NCBI GenBank assembly: GCA_024277115.1
Contig: JAJRVW010000115.1
Span: forward strand, 1-52,896
From: Calditrichota bacterium
GTDB lineage: Bacteria; Calditrichota; Calditrichia; Calditrichales; J004
Reading direction: 5' to 3'
DNA length: 52,896 nucleotides
Below, piece by piece: positions 9,254-18,377 of this stretch. The first letter of the stretch is position 1. Every line of letters starts with the position of its first letter. Position numbers and translations under genes: made by a program. Under the pieces are notes generated by a model that did no database searches, was not told the origin of the DNA, and saw only the letters and a program-made list of their open reading frames with translations.

Positions 9254-10330
9254 CTACTCCTTAATAAAAGCATTATAATTTATGGATTTTAATATTTCTA
9301 CAGCTTCGGCGGCTTTTTCTAAACTTTCAAAAGAAAGCATAAAAACACCACCCTCTTTTTCCCTGATTTTTAGCAGCTCTATATCACGAATATCTATTTT
9401 TTTGGAAAACAGTGCATTTGATATTTTTGCAACAACACCTTTTTGGTCATCCACATAAACCAAAACATCGGTCAGTGGCGAAAGAAAGCCTTTGTTTATT
9501 TTTGGGATTAAACTTCGATAATCGTGTGCCTTCTCAAATCCGCTCTTCAGGTTGTTCAGGTTGGATTTTTCAACAAGTAATTGTTTGATAAAAGCATCGA
9601 TGGCAGCTTTGATGTTTAAATTATTTGAATCAACAATATCCTGCCATATTTCCGGCGAACTTGCGGCAATTCGGGTAAGGTCCCTAAAACCGCCTGCGGC
9701 CAAATCGAAACAATGGGATATTTTTTCGTTCTGCTTCCCAACCGTATTCATCAATGCAACGGCAATCATTTGCGGCAAATGGCTGATAAAAGCCATGGTG
9801 CCATCATGCTCTTCGGGGCCTAGAAAAAATACGCGTGCTTTTATCGCCTCGAGCATTGGCAGTAGTTTTTTGGAAACTTCGTAAGGCAAACTATCCTTTG
9901 CAGCAGTCAAAATATAGACCGCGTTCTCGTATAACAAAGGATTTGCTGCAGAAATACCGCTTTTCTCTGCGCCGGTCATCGGGTGGCTGCCGATATAAAG
10001 GCCACTAAATTCAATTGCCCTGCTATGTTTTTCAATCTCGTCCTTCGTGCTTCCCAAATCCGTAACAACCGTATTTTTTGAGATTATTCCATTCAAGGCA
10101 GATAAATGGTCTTTAATGACTGCAATCGGTGTAGCCAAAATAATAAGGTCAGCAGCCGCACAATCCTCTGGCCAGTTTACAATTTTCCGGTCAATAATCC
10201 GGCTGTCCAAAGCTTGTTTTAAAACCGGGCCAAAATCATAGCCAACGATAGTTGCATCGAGCTTACTGTTTTTTATAGCGAGCGCAAGAGATGCGCCCAT
10301 TACCCCCAAACCGGCAATAACTATTTCCAT
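9254..10330 (-). CDS. tyrA: Prephenate dehydrogenase with C-terminal ACT domain
   Basis: 358 residues. NAD-binding GLGVMGASLALAIK at the N terminus, catalytic-region SHPMTGAEKSG, and the helical dimerisation domain with HDGTMAFISHLPQMIAVAL (conserved His). The last ~75 residues form an ACT domain (LTDVLVYVDDQKGVVAKISNAL), which in this family mediates feedback control by tyrosine. Reaction: prephenate plus NAD+ to 4-hydroxyphenylpyruvate, the committed tyrosine step. It lies directly behind aroF (11-base gap), so entry into the shikimate pathway and the tyrosine branch are co-transcribed. Confidence 0.93.
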   Translation of the reverse strand: MEIVIAGLGVMGASLALAIKNSKLDATIVGYDFGPVLKQALDSRIIDRKIVNWPEDCAAADLIILATPIAVIKDHLSALNGIISKNTVVTDLGSTKDEIEKHSRAIEFSGLYIGSHPMTGAEKSGISAANPLLYENAVYILTAAKDSLPYEVSKKLLPMLEAIKARVFFLGPEEHDGTMAFISHLPQMIAVALMNTVGKQNEKISHCFDLAAGGFRDLTRIAASSPEIWQDIVDSNNLNIKAAIDAFIKQLLVEKSNLNNLKSGFEKAHDYRSLIPKINKGFLSPLTDVLVYVDDQKGVVAKISNALFSKKIDIRDIELLKIREKEGGVFMLSFESLEKAAEAVEILKSINYNAFIKE

Positions 10331-10341
10331 TCAATTCAATC

Positions 10342-11358
10342 CTAAGCTACCTTGCGGCCAATCACATCGGCAATTATGCGGATTTGCTTCATCAAATCGG
10401 CAAATTGCTCCAAATATAGAGATTGTGCCCCATCGGAAAGCGCCTTGTCCGGATCGTTGTGAACTTCAATCATCAATCCGTTTGCACCTGCGGCAACAGC
10501 GGCCCGCGCCATGGGGATCACTTTATTGCGCAGCCCTGTTCCGTGCGAGGGATCGGCAAAAATAGGTAAATGGCTTAATTTTTGGATAATTGGAATCGCG
10601 CTAATATCCATCGTGTTGCGCGTATAAGTTTCAAATGTTCGGATACCACGCTCACAAAAAATTACATTTTTATTGCCACCGGAAAGAATATATTCCGCAG
10701 ACATAAGCCATTCTTCTATCGTAGCGGCAATCCCCCGCTTTAAAAAGACCGGTTTTGAAGATTTGCCCAACGCGCGAATAAATGAAAAATTTTGCATATT
10801 ACGTGCGCCAACCTGGATGATGTCTGTGTAGCTCTCCACCAGTTCAATCTGGTCTTTATCCATCACTTCGGTTATCATGGCAAGATTATATTTATCGGCT
10901 GCTTCGCGCATATATTCCAAGCCCTTTTCGCCAAGCCCCTGAAAGCTGTAAGGTGATGACCGCGGTTTAAAGGCCCCGCCACGTAAAATTTTAGCGCCGG
11001 CCTTCGCAACACTTTCGGCGATCGTCATAATTTGTTCTTTGGATTCAATGGAGCACGGCCCGGCCATAATAACAGTTTCATCGCCACCAATCTCAACATC
11101 CCTAACCTTGAAAGTTGTATTTTGAGATTTGAACTCGCGGCTAACCAATTTATATGGCGCAGTGATTCGGTATGCCTCACCAACACCTTCCATTAATTTT
11201 ATATCACGGATATCCAATTTATTGGTATTGCCGATCACCCCTAAAATTGTGTGGTCAATTCCTGTCGACCTGTGGATATCAAATCCTTCCTGATCCAATT
11301 TTTTAATGATGGACTCAATAACTTTTTCTTTCGTGTCCTTCTCGATTATAATAACCAT
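10342..11358 (-). CDS. aroF: 3-deoxy-7-phosphoheptulonate synthase (DAHP synthase, type I beta with ferredoxin-like domain)
   Basis: 338 residues. An N-terminal ferredoxin-like regulatory domain (residues about 1-70: [18 protein letters not shown] ... [10 protein letters not shown]) precedes the barrel with MAGPCSIES (metal Cys), [16 protein letters not shown] (phosphoenolpyruvate-binding KPRTSPYxFQG-type motif), [14 protein letters not shown] (metal His) and MIEVHNDP (metal Glu/Asp). Reaction: erythrose 4-phosphate plus phosphoenolpyruvate to DAHP, the first shikimate-pathway step. Its ATG shares one base with the ruvX stop (TAATG) and its AAGGAG lies in the last ruvX codons, a classic coupled arrangement. 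Confidence 0.95.
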   Translation of the reverse strand: MVIIIEKDTKEKVIESIIKKLDQEGFDIHRSTGIDHTILGVIGNTNKLDIRDIKLMEGVGEAYRITAPYKLVSREFKSQNTTFKVRDVEIGGDETVIMAGPCSIESKEQIMTIAESVAKAGAKILRGGAFKPRSSPYSFQGLGEKGLEYMREAADKYNLAMITEVMDKDQIELVESYTDIIQVGARNMQNFSFIRALGKSSKPVFLKRGIAATIEEWLMSAEYILSGGNKNVIFCERGIRTFETYTRNTMDISAIPIIQKLSHLPIFADPSHGTGLRNKVIPMARAAVAAGANGLMIEVHNDPDKALSDGAQSLYLEQFADLMKQIRIIADVIGRKVA

Positions 11359-11789
11359 TACTGCTCCTTTAAAATGCGGGTTTTATCCAAGTATGTTTGT
11401 AAAATATTTACGGCGGCAACCTGATCAATTATGTGGCGGTTTCGGCTTGCCTTTTTGCCCGTTTCCCTCAGCATTGTTTCGGCCAACTTTGTTGTTAAAC
11501 GTTCATCAACCGTTTCAATGGGTGTATCTAAATTCTTTTTTAATTCTTCTGTTAGGGCGATTACTTTTTTAGTTTGCTCAGAAAGCCCGCCTTTTAAAGT
11601 ATAAGGCATGCCCACAACAATTTTACTTATTTCTTTTTCTGTAATCAGCTTTTTTAAATCATTGATCAAGGTCGCACTGTTTTTCCATTTTAAAGTTACC
11701 AGCGGATGTGCCATAAACCCAAGTCCATCACTGATGGAAACCCCAATACGAACACTGCCTACGTCCAGGGCAATTATTTTTTTAACCAT
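11358..11789 (-). CDS. ruvX: Putative pre-16S rRNA nuclease / Holliday junction resolvase RuvX (YqgF)
   Basis: 143 residues from ATG 11789. RNase H-like fold with the family's acidic residues in [34 protein letters not shown] and [13 protein letters not shown]. Members process the 5' end of 16S rRNA and some were proposed to cut Holliday junctions. I chose [11 protein letters not shown] as the start because family proteins begin just before this strand; an ATG 33 bases upstream would add a non-conserved extension. It is the first gene of a five-gene operon and overlaps aroF by one base. Confidence 0.9.
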   Translation of the reverse strand: MVKKIIALDVGSVRIGVSISDGLGFMAHPLVTLKWKNSATLINDLKKLITEKEISKIVVGMPYTLKGGLSEQTKKVIALTEELKKNLDTPIETVDERLTTKLAETMLRETGKKASRNRHIIDQVAAVNILQTYLDKTRILKEQ

Positions 11790-11989
11790 AATTTTGTTGG
11801 TAATTATGTACGTGTTCTGCAAATATCAACGATTGTGATCTGCATTCCCGCTATCAATTTTGAAAATATTTATTTTTTGGAAAATCTCCGTGGGGGGAAA
11901 TATAAGAAAGATGAAATAAAGATGGAATTTTAAAAGTGTGTTTATAAATTAAATATTTACTTAAAAAAAGGAGCGAGGCCATTTATAAA

Positions 11990-12325
11990 TTACGCATCAC
12001 TATCCGGGTATTCCTTTTTTAGCTCTTCTTTTAAAATCTTACCCGCTTTAAAATGGGTTTTTCTACGGGCCGGGACATATATAATCTCTCCTGTCCGCGG
12101 GTTACGTGCTTTTGGCTTTGGTTTTGTTTTCTTCACTTCAAACACGCCAAAGTCACGAATTTCAATCCGCACTTCCGGATCGGCTTCACTCAGAACTTTA
12201 CGCAAGGAGGCAAACACGGCATCAACAAACTTTTCTGCTGTGTAAATTTTAATGTTTTCGTCTGTGCCATTATTTAATTCCTGGGCAGTTCGTTTGGCAA
12301 CGTCCTTTTTTGTTACCGTTCTCAT
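11990..12325 (-). CDS. HU/IHF family nucleoid DNA-binding protein
   Basis: 111 residues. Typical HU/IHF fold: N-terminal helices TKKDVAKRTAQEL and KFVDAVFASLRKVL, then RIEIRDFGVFEVKK, the DNA-intercalating arm RNPRTGEIIYVPARR and C-terminal HFKAGKILKEEL. Binds and bends DNA as a dimer. GGAGGAG directly before ATG 12325 fixes the start; an in-frame ATG at 12361 has no such site. The insertion KIYTAEKF between helices makes it slightly longer than classical HU (about 90 residues). Single gene with its own upstream region. Confidence 0.92.
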   Translation of the reverse strand: MRTVTKKDVAKRTAQELNNGTDENIKIYTAEKFVDAVFASLRKVLSEADPEVRIEIRDFGVFEVKKTKPKPKARNPRTGEIIYVPARRKTHFKAGKILKEELKKEYPDSDA

Positions 12326-12361
12326 CCACTCCTCCGCAAAGTTCAATAATCTAAAAATCAT

Positions 12362-12691
12362 TTCTGATTTAATTGGGATTTCAAAAATAAAGCCATCTAT
12401 TTATTAAAGCAAACTTTATATTTAACAAATACACTAATTTAAATCCTTTAATAACAGAACTTTACTTTAACTCGGCTACACGATTTTAATCTTTATCTTT
12501 ATTCTAATTTTTCTAAAAAAAACCTCAATAGATTTTATAATCGCTTCATTTTGGGTTCATCTTTTTTTTCATAACCTGCAATCGGATGACCATATCGTTT
12601 TTTCAATGGTTGCATATTTTTTAAAACCACACTAACTTTACATGCAAATAATCTCAGCAGATTCCTACACCCGATACTTTAAAGGAGCAAA
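12362..12691. other. Intergenic region between divergent HU and WG-repeat genes
   Basis: About 330 A/T-rich bases between two divergently oriented genes. It must hold promoters for both, but I see no convincing operator, RNA element or small gene. AAAGGAG immediately before ATG 12692 is the ribosome site of the plus-strand gene. Confidence 0.5.
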
Positions 12692-13728
12692 ATGAAAAAC
12701 ATTCTCTTTCTTTTAAATATTTTAATTGTATTTATAATCTACAACGGCGTAAAAGCCAACGAGCAGAAAGCGGATGAAACGAACGCTTTTTATGTCATTA
12801 AGGTAGATAATAAGTACGGCTATATCGACAAAAACGGTACGGTGACGATTGAACCTCGTTTTGAAGAAGGCTTTGATTTTAAAGAAGGAATGGCACGGGT
12901 TAAGATTGATAAAAAGTGGGGGTTTATCAATAAAAACGGTGATGTGGCAATAAGGGCAGTATTTCAGAATGCAAGGGATTTCTCAGAGTCTCTTGCTGCC
13001 ATTGAGATGGACGGGAAATGGGGTTTTATCGACCTGAATGGCCAAATAAGAATACCGGCAAAATATGAAAATGCTTTTAGTTTCAGGGAAGGAATGGCAA
13101 AAATTTCGGACTACCAGAATACATTGATCCAAAGATTATTAAAATGGGGCTACATAAACAAACTTGGGGAAGTTGTCATTGTCCCCCAGTTTAATACATC
13201 AGGAGCTTTCTGCGGAGGCTTGGCGGCTTCACCACAACGAATACCCTTCTTTCGTTCCCTTTATACGACCAGGCGGGATATATTGACAAACAAGGCGAGC
13301 TAATCTATACAAGATTTTCCAAAGTACGTTCGTTCTCAGAAGGGCTGGCTCAGGTTGAAATTGAGAATAAAATCGGCTTCATCAATGCTAAAGGGAAAAT
13401 TGTAATTAAGCCTACCTACAAGTTAGCTTATCATTTCTCGAATGGATTGGCACGCATAAATATTAATAATCAAGTCGGCTATATTGATAAAACCGGCAAA
13501 CAAATCATAAAACCACGTTTTGAAAAAGCAATGGATTTCTCAGAAGAGCTTGCTGCTGTCCAGGTTGAAAAAAAATGGGGCTATATCAATAAAGAAGGTA
13601 AAATAATTATCCCCGCCCGGTTTGAGAGTGCGGCAACTTTCGATAATGGCCTGGCCATTGTCCAGTTAGAAAACGTAACGGGCTATATCAACAAACAGGG
13701 TGAATTTATTTGGTCGGATGACAAATAA
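12692..13728 (+). pseudogene. Secreted WG-repeat protein, split by a one-base frameshift
   Basis: Signal peptide (about 1-22), then nine WG repeats of ~30-35 residues (YGYIDKNG, WGFINKNG, WGFIDLNG, WGYINKLG, AGYIDKQG, IGFINAKG, VGYIDKTG, WGYINKEG, TGYINKQG). Reading from 12692 leaves the repeat frame at about 13225-13270 and stops at 13303. The repeats continue without a break in the next frame from about 13230 to the stop at 13728. One missing base (for example a third T in the GGCTTC near 13226-13231) restores a 345-residue protein. WG repeats are thought to bind proteins or surface structures; no enzymatic role is known. AAAGGAG before the ATG. The lesion may be real or a sequence error. 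Confidence 0.8.
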
Positions 13729-13762
13729 ACGACTTAGTGCCTATCTATAAGGTCCTCTGAAG

Positions 13763-13888
13763 TTGTCATTCTGAGTCGCTCTATGACGCCTGCCCCGCAG
13801 AAGGCGGTGGAATAATCTTATTCTGGAACCACAAAGTACTGATTTAGAAGCATCGGATGCTTCGCTATAAAACACCTCAGCATGACAA
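13763..13888. repeat. Dispersed palindromic repeat, copy A
   Basis: A non-coding 126-base element bounded by near-perfect inverted ends: TTGTCATTCTGAG (13763-13775) and CTCAGCATGACAA (13876-13888), 12 of 13 matching. It contains GGATGCTTCG (13855-13864), which also occurs in the second copy at 47450-47578. Elements with ends like these occur in many unrelated bacterial genomes. It sits between the WG-repeat gene and mutS, which converge here. Confidence 0.75.
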
Positions 13889-13919
13889 ATCGGATATTTT
13901 TCTAATTTTAAAACAGGCA

Positions 13920-16540
13920 CTACTTTATCATCTGCTTTAATTCGTTTAGTTTTTGCAAGGCCTGCAGCGGCGTAATATTATTAACATCCACACCTTTCAT
14001 TTCTTCCTCAATTTTATTTTTCTGCGGTTTATCAAATAAATTGGTTTGGTTTTTGTTGACCCGGTGCCCTGCCCTGCGTCCTGCCAGCTTAGGTTTTTTG
14101 CTATTGGGCGTAAGTTCATTTGCCTCCAAATTGGAAAGGATTTCCTTAGCGCGTTCGATCAGTTCTGCCGGTAATCCGGCCAGTTGCGCCACATAAATAC
14201 CGTAACTGTTATCCGTGCCCCCTGCTACAATCTTACGCAAAAAGACAACCTGGTCTTCCCACTCTTCCACGGCCACATTATAATTATGGATGCGCGGATA
14301 CAAAAGCGCCAACTCGGTCAGTTCATGGTAATGTGTGGCAAATAATGTTTTGGAACGGATTTCCGTATTATTGTGGATATATTCCACCACCGACCAGGCA
14401 ATGGACAGCCCGTCAAAAGTTGATGTGCCCCGCCCGATCTCATCGAGCAAAATAAGGCTTTTAGGCGTGGCATTATTTAAAATATTGGCCGTTTCGTTCA
14501 TCTCTACCAAAAAGGTACTTTCACCAAGCGCCAGATTATCGGATGCACCGACCCGGGTGAAAATCCGGTCCACAATGCCGATCTTTGCTTTTTTGGCCGG
14601 TACAAAACTCCCGATCTGCGCCATAAGCACAATCAAGCCAACCTGTCTTAAAAAGGTCGATTTACCGGACATATTCGGCCCGGTGATAATCCAAACCTGC
14701 TGGTCGTCCGTATCGAGGCGGGTATCATTGTCTATAAAATCACTTCCCGGCGGTAAGTTTTTCTCGACTACCGGATGCCGTCCTTCGGTGATTTGCAGCT
14801 CCCGGCCATCGGAAACCTGCGGTTTGATATAATTATTTTCATAAGCGGCCATGGCGAAGCTGCACAGGCAATCGATCTCAGAAACCAACACACTGTTCTG
14901 CTGGATTTCTTTGGTAAAACCGCCCACTTTTTCGCGGATGTCCTGAAAAATTTTATACTCAATTGTGTTGATTTTATCTTCTGCGCCAAGGATTTTCTCT
15001 TCCCATTCTTTCAATTCCGGCGTGATGTAGCGCTCGGCATTGACCAGCGTTTGTTTGCGGATATAGTAATCGGGCGCCTTGCCTTTATGCACATTGGTTA
15101 CTTCCAGATAGTAACCAAAAACCTTGTTATAACTAATCTTAAGAGAAGATATGCCCGTTGCCTCCCGCTCCTTTTGCTGATAATTGAGCAGCCAGTCTTT
15201 ACCGTGCTCGGCAATATCGCGCAGCTCGTCCAGCTCCTTATCAAACCCCGGTTTAATCAACCCACCTTCTTTTAAGGTTGTGGGCGGTGTTTCCACAATG
15301 GCCGCTTCGATCTCACTTTTCAGGTTTTCCAGAACATCGATCTGTTTAACAATCTTTGCTAAATTTTTAAATGGCTTTTGTGCCAGAAGATTTTTGATCG
15401 GTTCCAGCACGGCAAGAGAGCTTTTCAGATTGATCACATCACGCCCGTTGGCGCGCCCGGTAACAATCTTGCCCAGCAAGCGCTCCATATCAAAAACAGA
15501 ACCCAGTAAATTTGCAAGTTCATCACGCTCATTTTTGCCTTTATGAGCTCTTCAACACTTTTTTGGCGGGATTCGATCTCTGCCTTGGAGAGCAAAGGGT
15601 GCTGCAACCATTGTTTCATCATACGCCCGCCCATAGCTGTGACGGTGTGGTCTAAAACAGAAAGTAAGGTGGCCGTTTTGGATTGGTCCTGATTGGATTG
15701 GGCGATTTCCAGGTTACGGCGTGTGCTCTCGTCCAACACCATAAAATCCGACAAATTGAGCACTTTTAGGCTGACAAAATGCTCCAGTCGTGTTTTATAA
15801 TTTTCATTTATATAATGGATGACAGCCCCGGCAGCGCACACGCCCTTATCCATATCATCGCATCCAAAACCTTTAAGCGAATGCGATTTAAAATGATTGA
15901 CCAGGTTCTCGTAGGCGTAATCGCGGTTATAAACCCAATCTTCCCTTTTGGTGATAATGGCGTTGAGCCGGTTCTGGATCAGCGTCTCCACAAACTCAAA
16001 ATCTTTATTGGCGACAAGGATTTCGCGCGGTTGATAGCGCACCAGGTTATCCAGCAAATAATTAGTGGGGAACTCGGCCAAAAGAAAAGTACCCGTGGAA
16101 ACATCGGCTACAGAAATGCCACAGATATTGTCATCAAAAGTAAGCGCCAGCAAAAAATTATTGGCTTTGCTGTCCAGGATTTTATCGCTTAAAGTCGCAC
16201 CCGGTGAAGCGATCTCCACTACTTCGCGCTTTACGATCCCTTTGGCCAGCTTGGGGTCTTCCACCTGCTCGCAAATAGCCACGCGCAACCCGGCGTTAAG
16301 CAACTTAGGCAGGTAATTATCCAACGCGTGATAGGGGAAGCCGGCCAGCGGCACCTCGGCGGATTTACCATGTGCCCGCTTGGTGAGGGCGATACCGATT
16401 GTTTTGGCAATGGTCTTGGCGTCATCGTAAAAGGTTTCGTAAAAATCGCCCATGCGGTAAAGCAGCAGAACATTTTTGTACTCGGCCTTTATATTGAGGT
16501 ATTGCTCCATTAAGGGCGTGGTGGCTTGCTTTTTTGACAT
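13920..16540 (-). pseudogene. mutS: DNA mismatch repair ATPase MutS, broken by one missing A
   Basis: Joined length about 873 residues, normal for MutS. N-terminal mismatch-binding domain with the Phe-x-Glu motif (YRMGDFYETFYDDAK), connector and lever domains, then the ABC-type ATPase: Walker A TGPNMSGKSTFLRQVG, Walker B LILLDEIGRGTSTFDGLS, and HYHELTELA. The reading frame from 16540 goes out of phase at 15532-15536. There the five A's of GCAAAAATGAG would have to be six to give AKNERDELANLLGSVFDMERLLG and continue into the second frame, open to 13920. Both halves are otherwise fully conserved. If real, the cell lacks the core of mismatch repair; otherwise it is a homopolymer read error. A start at the internal TTG/ATG near 15488 would make only a truncated ATPase half. 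Confidence 0.92.
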
Positions 16541-16839
16541 GTGTTTAATGTATTATTAATAAATTTGGGTTTAAAATCAGGTGGGCAAAAATACAAAAAC
16601 GGCGTATAAGAATCTACCTTCAAAGCAGGATTCTTTTTTTGTTCTTTTATCATTTACGTTATAAAGATCGTGTTTTTCAACGGGAGTCAGTCATTTGGGG
16701 TTTTATGGAGTGAACCGACTGTGTCGATTTGGTTTAATGCGCATTGCAGTCCAAACTAAAACAATCCAAAGCGACCTTCAAGGTTACCGCGTTGCAACCT
16801 TGAAGGTCCTCCCATTTGGACTGAAAGGGGTGATTTGAA
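16541..16839. other. Intergenic region upstream of mutS with a nested palindrome
   Basis: About 300 bases between two minus-strand genes. It should contain the mutS promoter next to 16540. The rest is dominated by the nested inverted repeat at 16747-16823. No gene seen. Confidence 0.5.
16747..16823. repeat. Nested perfect palindrome (possible dispersed repeat or terminator)
   Basis: Inner arms GACCTTCAAGGTT (16773-16785) and AACCTTGAAGGTC (16796-16808) are perfectly complementary over 13 bases around a 10-base loop. Outer arms CAGTCCAAA (16747-16755) and TTTGGACTG (16815-16823) pair over 9 more. It lies 16 bases beyond the stop codon of the type IX cargo gene at 16840-18315. It could end that transcript, although no U-run follows on the minus strand, or be a mobile palindromic repeat. 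Confidence 0.7.
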
Positions 16840-18315
16840 CTACTTTAGCAGCACCAGCTTTTTTGTGAGGGAAACCGCGCCTGCCTGCAAGCGGTAGAGG
16901 TACAAGCCGCTGGCAAGATCGCCTATATTGAAAGTCAGTTTATAGCTGCCGCTATTTTTAGTTTCGTCCAATAAGGTTTTTACCTTCTTGCCACTAATAT
17001 CGTACAAATTTATCTGAACATGTTCTTTTTTGGGAATGGAAAAATTTATACTTGTTTGCGGGTTAAAGGGATTGGGGTAGTTCTGGCTAAGGGAGAATTG
17101 AACCGGTTGTATAATTTCTGTTTCCTCAACCGGGACAGGGTTGTCGAAGTCAAACATTTTTATGATGAGGTTATCTGTTTCATATTTTCCATAAATATAG
17201 GAGACGGTAACTCTTTTATTAATTAACTTTACTTTTGGCCTGAAGGGTGAATTTTTTATATCGAAAGGAACAATAATAAAATTATTCCCAATTCGGTTAA
17301 ATAAAGGATCAAACCTTTGTCCCATTAACCTATTATCAAAAGTTTTACCGTTATTTTCATCCCACACAACAATTATATATCCTTCAGAATTCATTGAAAT
17401 ACTTGCATTAGTCAATCCGCCGGGAATTAGCTCATCATTAACTTGAAGACTATTTTCGACAACTCCATCAAGGTTAACTTTACTTAAAAAGGTATTACCT
17501 GACTGAGAGGAAATCGTCGTATATTTTACATAACAACTCAGAAAATTTGTTGAGTCAATAAAAATTAAATCTGTATTTCGGAATTTCACAGTATCTGTAT
17601 TTATAGTAAAAATGTCTGACTGTGGACTAATTTTTTTATCAAATATTCTTCCATAAATTCCATCATTATTTCCCGAAGAGCGCCCGCGCCACGTAATTGG
17701 GAAATATTCAGCATTCTCGTTTATATCTAATTTTACTCTCCCAAGATCATTATATAATGAATCAGATAGTGTGCAATCTTGTTTTGCCTCATACAACTCA
17801 TTTTTATAAATATTTACAACTTTTCCTTTTAAATGAAGTTTGTCGTTAACATTGTCATCAGCTTCTATTTGTGACCAGCATACAAAAAACAGACTATCAT
17901 TTAAAAAGGAAATATCTGGAGTATGCCTCGAGATACCTCCCCCATCACGATTAATTTGATTAGAATTAAGTAAGAAGCCTCTAGAAGTATCAATTACACT
18001 ACTGATAATCCAATCATCATAATCTGTTCTAAACCAGCGCCATGCTGTTACAATGATACCATTTCTCACATCAATAGCTGGGGATCTTGAATCACCAATT
18101 GTTGAAATAATAAATGCATCATTAACAATATTATTATTACTGTCTACCGAAACTAATTTAGGCCTACCGTCATCCCGTATCAAAACAAGTTCAAAATTCT
18201 TCGTATAATTATTAAAAGCTAAGTCTTGGAAGATTGCGTCATTGATAATAAGCGTATCATTAGTTTGTGCATAGCAAAAAAAAGTTGAGAGGAGAATAAT
18301 ATAAATTTTCTTCAT
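16840..18315 (-). CDS. Secreted protein with type IX secretion C-terminal sorting domain
   Basis: 491 residues. Short signal peptide (MKKIYIILLSTFFCYAQ), then a central part made of repeating beta-strand blocks (AIDVRNGIIVTAWRWF, DISFLNDSLFFVCWSQIEAD, SMNSEGYIIVVWDENNG) that looks like a beta-propeller or exo-alpha-sialidase-like fold without recognisable catalytic residues. The last ~85 residues are a type IX sorting domain (FSLSQNYPNPFNPQTSINFS ... GLYLYRLQAG ... LTKKLVLLK). Inference: exported across the outer membrane and anchored or released. Function of the central domain unknown. The secretion machinery itself is not in this window. Confidence 0.85.
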   Translation of the reverse strand: MKKIYIILLSTFFCYAQTNDTLIINDAIFQDLAFNNYTKNFELVLIRDDGRPKLVSVDSNNNIVNDAFIISTIGDSRSPAIDVRNGIIVTAWRWFRTDYDDWIISSVIDTSRGFLLNSNQINRDGGGISRHTPDISFLNDSLFFVCWSQIEADDNVNDKLHLKGKVVNIYKNELYEAKQDCTLSDSLYNDLGRVKLDINENAEYFPITWRGRSSGNNDGIYGRIFDKKISPQSDIFTINTDTVKFRNTDLIFIDSTNFLSCYVKYTTISSQSGNTFLSKVNLDGVVENSLQVNDELIPGGLTNASISMNSEGYIIVVWDENNGKTFDNRLMGQRFDPLFNRIGNNFIIVPFDIKNSPFRPKVKLINKRVTVSYIYGKYETDNLIIKMFDFDNPVPVEETEIIQPVQFSLSQNYPNPFNPQTSINFSIPKKEHVQINLYDISGKKVKTLLDETKNSGSYKLTFNIGDLASGLYLYRLQAGAVSLTKKLVLLK

Positions 18316-18332
18316 GTGGACACCCTTTATCT

Positions 18333-18363
18333 AATAAAGAGGGAGAAAGTCCCCCTCTTTATT
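18333..18363 (-). terminator. Hairpin between the two type IX cargo genes
   Basis: Arms AATAAAGAGGG (18333-18343) and CCCTCTTTATT (18353-18363) are perfectly complementary around a short loop. Position just past the subtilisin gene's stop fits a terminator for it. It could also act on the leader of the following gene, which starts at 18315. Confidence 0.6.
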
Positions 18364-18377
18364 TATGTTTTATTTAC

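Noticed and set aside
12041-12120. Programmed frameshift signals as the cause of the broken genes
   Set aside because: The breaks lie at different, non-conserved sites in unrelated families with no slippery heptamer plus stem arrangement; error or mutation is simpler.
14335-14832. Long plus-strand frames inside mutS and other genes
   Set aside because: They lie antisense to strongly conserved coding sequence and have no ribosome sites or protein-like composition; shadow frames.
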